Of a stretch of DNA of 5,938 nt, positions 1 through 5,269 are shown piece after piece (the stretch's first letter is position 1; every line of letters begins with the position of its first letter). A model generated the notes under the pieces. That model saw only the letters and a list, made by a program, of their open reading frames with translations. It was not told where the DNA came from and did no database searches. Origin of the DNA: Dehalococcoidia bacterium (GTDB lineage Bacteria > Chloroflexota > Dehalococcoidia > UBA6926); contig JASLZO010000080.1 of NCBI GenBank assembly GCA_030754805.1, positions 1-5,938 of the forward strand, given 5' to 3'. Made by a program: the position numbers and the translations under genes.

Positions 1-1542
1 CCCACCGGAACCGCCGCCCACCTGCGATTGGTACGCCTCCACGATGCCCTGTTGGCGAAGCGCTTCCAGCACTTCCTCGGCCTCGTCAAGCTTGGCGACC
101 ATTAATCCCGGTGGGCTCGTGATCGGCACGGAAAGATCGACGTCCAACACGTTCTGGGTGAAGCCCGGGAGGAAGCTGATCGGGATGAAGGGAATAAGCG
201 CGAGACCCGCGATGAACGTGATGAACGCGCCTACCAGTGAAAGCGCCCGGTGTCCCAGCGCCCAGCGAAGGCCCGGTGTGTACAGCGCTTTCAATCGGTC
301 CGAGAGTCGTCCCTCAGCGCCCTCGCTCTCCCGACGTGTCATCAAGAAGCTCGCGAGCACGGGGACGACGGTCAGTGCCACCAACAGAGACGCAAGCAGC
401 GCATACGTGATCGTCAGCGCGAACGGCAGGAAGAACGTGCCGATCACTCCACCGATGAAGCCAAGCGGTGCGAACACCGCGATCGTTGTCAATGTCGAAA
501 CCGTGATGGGGCCGGCCACCTCGCGGGTCCCTGCCAGCGCAGCGGTCACACGGTCTTCTCCCCGTTGGATATACCGAAAGACGTTCTCCATCACGACGAT
601 GCTGTCATCCACGACTCGACCAGCCGAGATCGCCAGCCCGCCGAGCGTGATGATGTTCAGGCTCATCCCTTGCCAGTTCATGACGATCACGCCAATCAGC
701 AGGCTCGCCGGGATGGAGATGCTCGCCACGAACGTGGGTCGCGCGCTCAGAAGGAATGCGAAAATCACTAGAATCGCCAGCAAGGCGCCCAGTGCCACCT
801 CCCTCGTCAGCTTGTCGATCGAGTTCTGGATATCCGGCGCCTGGTTCGCGATCGTCGTGAACTTGATATCGGGCGGCAAGCCGCTCCCGATCGCCTCCAA
901 CTCCGCGAACACGGCGTCCACGACGTCCACCGTGTTCGCGTCCGGATCCTTCGTGATGGAGATTCCCAAGCTCGGTAGGCCGTTGGTCCTGCTGATCGTA
1001 CCCTCGGCCCCGGCATCGATCGGGATCTCCGCGGTCGTCACGCCCTTCACACCCTTGAGACGCGGCATAACGTCAGACTCGACCAGGGCCTGCAACTCCC
1101 CGGATGGTCGATCTCCGCGAACGCTCAGTTGCAGAACCGGGAATTGGTCGATATTGAACCGGCCGACCCTTGCCTCCTGGACCCCTTCGGCAAACACGAG
1201 GTCTTCAAGCCGTTCGGTCACCCGGCGTTCCGCGGCGTCCATGTCCGTCCCGAACTCGAACTCGGCGACCGCCACAGAGAGATTCGGCGAAGAAACCGAC
1301 CTAACTGTGTCCAGCCCGTTCATACCCGAGAAGATCCCCTCGACAGGCTCCGTCACTTCCGTGAGCACCCTGGGTGGATCCGCCCCCGGATAGAACGTCA
1401 CGACCGTCAGGATCGGGAAGTCCACGTCAGGAATCAGCTCAACCTGGAGCCTCGTAATCGACCACAACCCTGCGAGGATCGCCAGGGCGAGCAGGACGAG
1501 AGTCACGATACGCCAGCGGAGCGCGAGTCGAGTCAGTAGCAT
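1..1542 (-). CDS. RND superfamily (HAE1/AcrB-like) efflux permease, N-terminal 514 residues, cut by the window edge
   Basis: This is a proton-driven inner-membrane exporter of the RND superfamily; its substrate cannot be read from the sequence. The minus strand is open from ATG 1542 to the left edge (514 codons). Helix TM1 lies at about residues 11-29, followed by a periplasmic porter loop (30-246), TM2 (247-266), TM3 (271-289), TM4 (293-320), TM5 (341-363), TM6 (372-400), TM7 (432-453) and the start of the second porter loop with SFLPGF (457-462). TM4 holds the adjacent aspartates D312-D313 in GRVVDDSIVVMEN, the proton-relay pair of AcrB (D407/D408). The first loop is about 90 residues shorter than in AcrB and seems to lack the DN docking subdomain. 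A GAGGG stands 3 bases before the ATG, which is close but usable. A terminator-like hairpin separates it from the dehydrogenase gene upstream. Family assignment is very secure; subfamily is less so. Confidence 0.95.
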   Translation of the reverse strand, partial: MLLTRLALRWRIVTLVLLALAILAGLWSITRLQVELIPDVDFPILTVVTFYPGADPPRVLTEVTEPVEGIFSGMNGLDTVRSVSSPNLSVAVAEFEFGTDMDAAERRVTERLEDLVFAEGVQEARVGRFNIDQFPVLQLSVRGDRPSGELQALVESDVMPRLKGVKGVTTAEIPIDAGAEGTISRTNGLPSLGISITKDPDANTVDVVDAVFAELEAIGSGLPPDIKFTTIANQAPDIQNSIDKLTREVALGALLAILVIFAFLLSARPTFVASISIPASLLIGVIVMNWQGMSLNIITLGGLAISAGRVVDDSIVVMENVFRYIQRGEDRVTAALAGTREVAGPITVSTLTTIAVFAPLGFIGGVIGTFFLPFALTITYALLASLLVALTVVPVLASFLMTRRESEGAEGRLSDRLKALYTPGLRWALGHRALSLVGAFITFIAGLALIPFIPISFLPGFTQNVLDVDLSVPITSPPGLMVAKLDEAEEVLEALRQQGIVEAYQSQVGGGSGG

Positions 1543-1585
1543 GATCCCTCGGTTTTGGACATTAATAGGAGATCTCGGCCAAGAA

Positions 1586-1610
1586 GCGGGGCCCTGAACA
1601 CGGGCCCCGC
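1586..1610 (-). terminator. GC-rich hairpin, probable terminator of the acyl-CoA dehydrogenase transcript
   Basis: A perfect 9-bp stem (GCGGGGCCC at 1586-1594 pairs with GGGCCCCGC at 1602-1610) closes a 7-base loop. Read on the minus strand it lies about 85 bases after the dehydrogenase stop codon and is followed by TTCTT, a short and weak U-tract. It also lies 44 bases before the RND permease start, so it may insulate that gene or act as a leader hairpin. Confidence 0.6.
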
Positions 1611-1694
1611 GCTTACTCTACTCAACATCACGACAGGCAGATGAATCGCCGGCCCTCAGGGCGGCCGCGGGAAAACTGTCCGAACTGACTACCG

Positions 1695-2882
1695 CTACCG
1701 CGGCAATCCCAACCCGCGTTGGGCAATGATGTTGGACATGATCTCCTTGCCTCCGCCGGCAAAGCGGTTCATGCCGCTCAGATACGCATTCACCGCCGGG
1801 TAGCCGCGCAGCGGGGCCCGAGGCTCGCCCACCGATAGCACCGACGAGTCTTTCAGGATCCGCCGAAAGATGTTGTAGATCTCCCACGTCATCTCGTCGT
1901 TGAACAGCTTCGAAAATGACGACTCCATCACCGGGACCTCGCCCCGAGTCTGCGCCCACGCCACGCGATACGAGATCATCCGCGCGATTTCGATCTTGAC
2001 TCGGGCATCCGCAAGTTGATGCCGATCGACCACCCCGTCGATTAACGATTCGCCGTTCACCTTCGTCCGCTTCCCGTACTCGATGAACTGCTCCAGGTCC
2101 CGCAGGCGACGCGCGGGGGCATCCACGCCTCCACGTTCAAATGACATATTCGTCATCGCCGCATACCAGCCCCGGTTCACCTCTCCGATGATGTTGCGGT
2201 TCGGTACTCGAACCTCGTCGAGGAACACCTCGCACCACCGGAACCGGCCCAACGCGTCGTAAAGGGGCCGGAGTGTGATCCCAGGTGTCTTCATGTCGAG
2301 GATGAAGTACGAGATTCCTCGGTGCTTCGGCGCATCGGGATCGGACCGGACCAGGTAGTGTCCCCAGTCGGCCATGTGGCCGCCGGTGTTCCAGATCTTC
2401 TGGCCCGTGATCAGCCAGTCGTCACCATCTCGCACGGCACGGGTCCGGACGCTCGCTAGATCGGCACCGGAGTTTGGTTCGCTGAACCCCTGGGACAGGT
2501 TCAGGTGATCTCCCCGCGCCATCTCCCTTAGGAACGTGTCCTTCTGCCACTGCTGACCCTCGATCATCAGGGTGTGTGCGAAGAACCCCGGCGCATCAGC
2601 CGGCGCGCCCGCGTACGCCATCGCCTCATGGTACGCCAGCCGTTTGCCAAGCGGCGCGGCTTGGCCCCCGAACTCTTTGGGCCACGACATCGTCCACCAC
2701 CCCTTGTCGACGAGCTTCTTCACGAACTCCTCGACTCGGTCCGCGTCCTCCTGGATGTGGATGTCGTACGAGTACACCGAGTTGCTGTACGAATCGAGTC
2801 CCTTCGAGTCCCACTCCCGCTCGACGAACTCTCGCACCTCTCCGGCGAACGCGACATCCTCGGGCGCCAGCATGAAATCCAT
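1695..2882 (-). CDS. Acyl-CoA dehydrogenase (FadE-like flavoprotein)
   Basis: A 395-residue cytoplasmic FAD enzyme of the acyl-CoA dehydrogenase family, which oxidises acyl-CoA to 2-enoyl-CoA and passes electrons to ETF. The N-terminal helical domain starts with MDFMLAPED. The middle beta domain holds the family signature GFSEPNSGADLAS (132-144) and GQKIWNTGGHMADW (160-173). The C-terminal helical domain ends with GGGKEIMSNIIAQRGLGLPR, the usual FadE ending. The position of the MCAD catalytic Glu is Gly (G376). A Glu is present instead at E249 in SFERGG, the place used by isovaleryl- and long-chain acyl-CoA dehydrogenases. An open frame extends to TTG 2903, but ATG 2882 is preferred: GGGGG stands 6 bases upstream and homologues start at this MDF. 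It follows the deacetylase gene by 52 bases on the same strand, suggesting one operon. The acyl substrate (fatty acid, branched acid or steroid side chain) is not determined. Confidence 0.95.
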   Translation of the reverse strand: MDFMLAPEDVAFAGEVREFVEREWDSKGLDSYSNSVYSYDIHIQEDADRVEEFVKKLVDKGWWTMSWPKEFGGQAAPLGKRLAYHEAMAYAGAPADAPGFFAHTLMIEGQQWQKDTFLREMARGDHLNLSQGFSEPNSGADLASVRTRAVRDGDDWLITGQKIWNTGGHMADWGHYLVRSDPDAPKHRGISYFILDMKTPGITLRPLYDALGRFRWCEVFLDEVRVPNRNIIGEVNRGWYAAMTNMSFERGGVDAPARRLRDLEQFIEYGKRTKVNGESLIDGVVDRHQLADARVKIEIARMISYRVAWAQTRGEVPVMESSFSKLFNDEMTWEIYNIFRRILKDSSVLSVGEPRAPLRGYPAVNAYLSGMNRFAGGGKEIMSNIIAQRGLGLPR

Positions 2883-2888
2883 CTTCAT

Positions 2889-2893
2889 CCCCC
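2889..2893 (-). promoter_or_regulatory. Ribosome binding site that decides the dehydrogenase start
   Basis: The minus strand reads GGGGG, then 6 bases, then ATG 2882. The same G-run abuts the ATG at 2888 and lies inside the coding part of the TTG 2903 alternative, so it can only serve the 2882 start well. Confidence 0.6.
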
Positions 2894-2934
2894 AGTGAAT
2901 CAAGTGCGACGCGGATCGACTCGGATTGTCTCAC

Positions 2935-3753
2935 TTATGTGTCATCGGTAAGGTCGCTCGGCGCACCCAGCTCGAAAAAGCTCTCTTCTCGAAGTCCCGT
3001 CGGTGCCGGCGGCCAAACCCGCGCGTACACCTCTCGCCGGAACAGCGCCCCTCGGACCCCGGCGGGAAGCCGTTCGTATCGGCGCAGAACCCACGGCGCC
3101 CCCAGGAGTTGGCTCTGGTGACAATCGACCGCCATCCGTCGGATACCGAGGTGCCTCCTCACGTCAATGAAGGTCGTCGCGGATGGCGAGGCGTCAAGCG
3201 CGGCAACCAGGTCGACTCCCCCACTAGGGCCGAAGCGACGTGGGTCCCGTCCGGGCGTCATGCGGAGCACGTTGGTCCCGAATCGCATCAGTTTCCTGCC
3301 GAAGTGCCCAACGTACAGCTTCGTTGCCTGCTGATCGTGGTCATCCCCGGAGACCGTCGATTCGAACGCCGTCGCGGTCGCTCGGCCCATCAGGATGTGG
3401 TCCGCCTCGCCGGTACCGCCAGTGGAATCGAACGTGAGGACCACCCGAGGGTCGATCCGTTCGATTGCTTCGCGGACGAGTTCGGCAACCGCCGAGACGC
3501 GAGAGTCCGACAGGTCTCCGGCAAGCGCAGGCGCTTCATAGTCCAGGACGGTGACTGAAGCGAGCCCTAGCGTCTCGGAGACGCACTGCAGCTCTTCTCG
3601 CCTTACGCTTCCGTCGATCCGGTCATCCAGGCACCCGACAACCAGGTGGACCTCGACGCCCTCCGCCGCATACCGCGCCAACGTCCCACCGAAGATGAAC
3701 GTCTCATCGTCCGGGTGCGCCGTCACCGCCAGCAGGCTCCGATGGCCGGCCAT
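2935..3753 (-). CDS. PIG-L/LmbE family zinc-dependent N-deacetylase
   Basis: A 272-residue protein of the PIG-L family, whose members (MshB, BshB, PIG-L) remove the acetyl group from N-acetylglucosamine-type substrates. Near the N terminus is the hallmark TAHPDDE, giving zinc ligands H13 and D16 and general base D15, followed by the Rossmann-like pattern GGTLARYAAEG and VEVHLVVG. The second active-site motif lies at 112-119 as GGTGEADH: H119 is the third zinc ligand, but the His three residues earlier (H144 in MshB) is Glu (E116). The C-terminal HQSQ (212-215) is also family-like. There is no signal peptide, so it is probably cytoplasmic. A GTG at 3756 lies directly before the ATG, and an in-frame TGA just upstream excludes longer starts; no clear Shine-Dalgarno is seen. 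It precedes the acyl-CoA dehydrogenase gene by 52 bases. The substrate is unknown; mycothiol or bacillithiol synthesis is not supported by any neighbour. Confidence 0.92.
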   Translation of the reverse strand: MAGHRSLLAVTAHPDDETFIFGGTLARYAAEGVEVHLVVGCLDDRIDGSVRREELQCVSETLGLASVTVLDYEAPALAGDLSDSRVSAVAELVREAIERIDPRVVLTFDSTGGTGEADHILMGRATATAFESTVSGDDHDQQATKLYVGHFGRKLMRFGTNVLRMTPGRDPRRFGPSGGVDLVAALDASPSATTFIDVRRHLGIRRMAVDCHQSQLLGAPWVLRRYERLPAGVRGALFRREVYARVWPPAPTGLREESFFELGAPSDLTDDT

Positions 3754-3798
3754 CACTGGAGATCAGAGGATCGAATCATGGTGAACACTGATTGACTC

Positions 3799-3813
3799 TC
3801 GTCGTTTCGACGA
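3799..3813 (-). terminator. Small hairpin downstream of tRNA-His, possible terminator or processing signal
   Basis: TCGTCG (3799-3804) and CGACGA (3808-3813) form a perfect 6-bp stem around a 3-base loop, 15 bases past the tRNA 3' end on the minus strand. No T-run follows, so an intrinsic terminator is doubtful. Transcription could read through into the deacetylase gene. Confidence 0.3.
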
Positions 3814-3828
3814 AGGTGAAGCGGGGGA

Positions 3829-3907
3829 TGGGGTGGGCGAAGGGATTCGAACCCTCGATCTCCAGGGCCACATCCTGGCGCCTTAACCAAGCTTGGCCAC
3901 GCCCACC
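3829..3907 (-). tRNA. tRNA-His (anticodon GTG)
   Basis: The minus strand folds as a full cloverleaf. The 7-bp acceptor stem pairs GTGGGCG with CGCCCAC. The D arm has a 3-bp GCC/GGC stem and a GG-containing loop. The anticodon stem CCAGG/CCTGG encloses loop ATGTGGC, with anticodon GTG at 3871-3869. A 5-base variable region follows, then a T arm with loop TTCGAAT. Two independent marks confirm histidine identity: an extra G at position -1 (3907) opposite discriminator C73 (3832), the pair recognised by histidyl-tRNA synthetase. The 3' CCA is encoded (3831-3829). It lies upstream of the deacetylase gene on the same strand, with 75 bases between. Confidence 0.97.
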
Positions 3908-3935
3908 ATGCCCCCACCGCGATGCGGGAAACCGG

Positions 3936-3949
3936 ACTCCCGCGGGAGT
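3936..3949. repeat. Perfect 14-bp palindrome in the tRNA-His/mazG divergent region
   Basis: ACTCCCGCGGGAGT is its own reverse complement. An upstream GCGGGA (3924-3929) can also pair with its TCCCGC half (3938-3943) around an 8-base loop, so two alternative hairpins are possible. It may be an operator for one of the flanking promoters or a structure in the tRNA precursor leader. Confidence 0.45.
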
Positions 3950-3955
3950 GAAGTC

Positions 3956-3985
3956 AGTCTAACGATTCGCGGTTCGTGCCAACAA
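3956..3985 (-). promoter_or_regulatory. Possible promoter of tRNA-His
   Basis: On the minus strand TAGACT (3961-3956) could be a -10 box. Upstream, TTGTTG (3985-3980) gives an 18-base spacer, and the better match TTGGCA (3982-3977) a short 15-base spacer. Transcription would begin near the palindrome at 3936-3949 and give a leader of about 40 bases before the tRNA. The matches are only partial. Confidence 0.3.
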
Positions 3986-3997
3986 CATGGACCCGCA

Positions 3998-4025
3998 TCG
4001 TCTACACGAGTGTCCTTCCTATAAT
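3998..4025 (+). promoter_or_regulatory. Probable sigma-70-type promoter of mazG
   Basis: A perfect TATAAT -10 box lies at 4020-4025. The best -35 at proper distance is weak (TCGTCT, 3998-4003, 16-base spacer, 3 of 6 matches). Transcription would start near 4032, giving a leader of about 27 bases that contains the strong ribosome binding site at 4045-4051. The promoter lies inside the longest open frame, which argues that translation starts at GTG 4059 and not at ATG 3987. Confidence 0.55.
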
Positions 4026-4044
4026 GCGTCCATCTGTGGGCGAT

Positions 4045-4051
4045 GGAGGGG
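4045..4051 (+). promoter_or_regulatory. Strong Shine-Dalgarno that sets the mazG start
   Basis: GGAGGGG followed by a 7-base spacer precedes GTG 4059. No comparable site precedes the upstream in-frame ATG at 3987. Confidence 0.75.
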
Positions 4052-4058
4052 ACGCGAC

Positions 4059-5132
4059 GTGCCGATCGATTTTCGAGAAGTCTCCGATGTCCTTGAGGGA
4101 TTCAACCTGGCATCGGCGGACGGTCTGCTCCTCCTCGCCGGTGCGGGCACCGACCCCCAGCGACTTGACGCCCGCCTACCGACCATCATCTCCCTGCCGG
4201 TCTCGAAGGCGCTTCGCGACGCTGTCCTTTCGCGCTATCCAGCCGAAGCCCCGGTCGTTCTGTCGTACGGTGCGTCGTCGGAGTCGGGGACGGTCTCGAC
4301 GCTCTTCGCGGGCGCCCCTCCCGGCCCTTCCGGCTTCGTCTACCTCGCGCCCTTGACCTGGGAACAGGACCTCAGGGACTTCCGGACGTTAGTAGAGGTC
4401 ATTGCCCGGCTGCGCGCGCCGGATGGGTGCCCGTGGGACCGGGCGCAGACGCACCGATCGCTCGCGCCGTACCTCTTAGAAGAAACATACGAGGCGTTGG
4501 AAGAAGTCGACACGGAGCAACTGCCGGCACTCCGTGACGAGCTGGGAGACATCCTCCTGCAGATCGGGCTGCACAGTCAGATCGCGGACGAAGCCGGTGC
4601 CTTCTCCGTCGCCGATGTTGTGGAGGGTCTGCTCTCGAAGCTGATCCGCCGCCACCCGCACGTCTTCGGAGAAGCAACCGCGGATAGTGCGGCCGAGATC
4701 GCGGAACGCTGGGAGGTCTTGAAGAGTCGCGAGCGCGCGAACGCCTCGATCTTAACGGGCGTGCCTGCGACGATGCCCGCGCTCGGGTACGCGCAGCGGG
4801 TCCAGGACCGGGCATCGAACGTCGGCTTCGACTGGCCATCGATCGACGGAGTGATCGAAAAGGTTTCCGAGGAAGCGACAGAATTCGTCAACGCGGAAGA
4901 TGTCGGTCAGCGCGAAGCGGAGTTCGGCGACCTTCTCTTCTCACTGGTAAACCTCGGCCGCCACTGGGAGATCGACGTCGAAGCCACGTTGCGTGGCGCG
5001 AACCGCAAGTTCGTATCCCGCTTCCAAGCCATGGAGATCATGGCCAATGAAGAGGGAATCTCACTCGCGGAGTTGCCGTTGGAAAAGCAGGACCGTCTTT
5101 GGGGCCTCGCGAAGGAACACGAGCGGGCCTGA
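4059..5132 (+). CDS. mazG: MazG family nucleoside triphosphate pyrophosphohydrolase with an N-terminal tetrapyrrole-methylase-like remnant
   Basis: A 357-residue cytoplasmic enzyme that hydrolyses NTPs and dNTPs to monophosphates and pyrophosphate, cleaning the nucleotide pool. Two all-alpha MazG repeats are visible. The first has GCPWD (123-127), EETYE (141-145), DELGD (160-164) and RRHPHVF (197-203). The second has NVGFDW (254-259), EEATE (271-275) and EAEFGD (286-291). The EExxE and ExxD metal-binding acids are intact in both. E. coli MazG is about 263 residues. The extra ~100 N-terminal residues (DGLLLLAGAG, then SRYPAEAPVVLSYG and FVYLAPL) resemble the C-terminal half of the methylase domain fused to MazG in YabN-type proteins; the GxGPGD SAM loop is missing, so methylase activity is unlikely. 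The frame is open from ATG 3987, but GTG 4059 has a strong Shine-Dalgarno and lies just after a TATAAT promoter. Its downstream neighbour is the MFS gene, 137 bases away. The MazG call is very secure; the remnant is inferred. Confidence 0.95.
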   Translation: MPIDFREVSDVLEGFNLASADGLLLLAGAGTDPQRLDARLPTIISLPVSKALRDAVLSRYPAEAPVVLSYGASSESGTVSTLFAGAPPGPSGFVYLAPLTWEQDLRDFRTLVEVIARLRAPDGCPWDRAQTHRSLAPYLLEETYEALEEVDTEQLPALRDELGDILLQIGLHSQIADEAGAFSVADVVEGLLSKLIRRHPHVFGEATADSAAEIAERWEVLKSRERANASILTGVPATMPALGYAQRVQDRASNVGFDWPSIDGVIEKVSEEATEFVNAEDVGQREAEFGDLLFSLVNLGRHWEIDVEATLRGANRKFVSRFQAMEIMANEEGISLAELPLEKQDRLWGLAKEHERA

Positions 5133-5133
5133 A

Positions 5134-5163
5134 GTCACACTTCGAAGAGCGTCGAAGTATACT
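5134..5163 (+). promoter_or_regulatory. Possible promoter of the MFS transporter gene
   Basis: TATACT (5158-5163) matches 5 of 6 bases of a -10 box. GTCACA (5134-5139) matches 4 of 6 bases of a -35 box with an 18-base spacer. Transcription would begin near 5170, about 100 bases before the TTG start. Confidence 0.3.
5139..5158 (+). repeat. Inverted repeat after mazG: weak terminator or operator
   Basis: ACTTCGA (5139-5145) and TCGAAGT (5152-5158) form a perfect 7-bp inverted repeat with a 6-base spacer, starting 7 bases after the mazG stop codon. No U-tract follows, so it is a poor intrinsic terminator. It fits almost exactly between the candidate -35 and -10 boxes of the MFS gene, where a regulator could bind. 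Confidence 0.45.
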
Positions 5164-5258
5164 TAACGCTGATTCTGCCCCCAATCTCTCTCCCTCTACG
5201 TTTTCGCGTCTCGGGTCGGGCTCGGGGTTTGCTGGTTCCTCTGTTCCCGTAGGTTGAC

Positions 5259-5263
5259 AAAGG
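5259..5263 (+). promoter_or_regulatory. Ribosome binding site for the TTG start of the MFS gene
   Basis: AAAGG lies 6 bases before TTG 5270. An in-frame TAG at 5264-5266 rules out any earlier start, and no ATG or GTG occurs in frame before the middle of the first membrane helix. Confidence 0.6.
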
Positions 5264-5269
5264 TAGCCC

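Noticed and set aside
44..1393. A 449-codon open frame on the plus strand
   Set aside because: It is antisense to the RND permease. Its translation is low-complexity (Ser, Arg, Pro, Thr) with no family resemblance, whereas the minus strand gives a clear membrane protein with the RND Asp-Asp motif.
1560..1562. An upstream ATG on the minus strand before the RND gene
   Set aside because: It is out of frame with the permease and has no separate open frame of note. ATG 1542 has the GAGGG and fits the start of RND TM1.
1562..1567. TATTAA on the minus strand as a -10 box for the RND gene
   Set aside because: It has only 4 of 6 matches and no -35 partner at proper spacing; the nearest, TTGGCC, is 9 bases away.
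2926..3558. A 210-codon plus-strand open frame
   Set aside because: It lies opposite the deacetylase gene, whose AHPDDE motif and domain pattern are unmistakable. The plus-strand product is basic and featureless.
4399..4839. A 146-codon minus-strand open frame inside mazG
   Set aside because: Its Arg/Ser-rich translation is typical of a GC-rich shadow frame, and the MazG frame is intact across it.
5254..5259. A perfect TTGACA, as in a -35 box
   Set aside because: No -10-like sequence lies 15-19 bases downstream, a start there would fall inside the MFS coding region, and the box overlaps the ribosome binding site.
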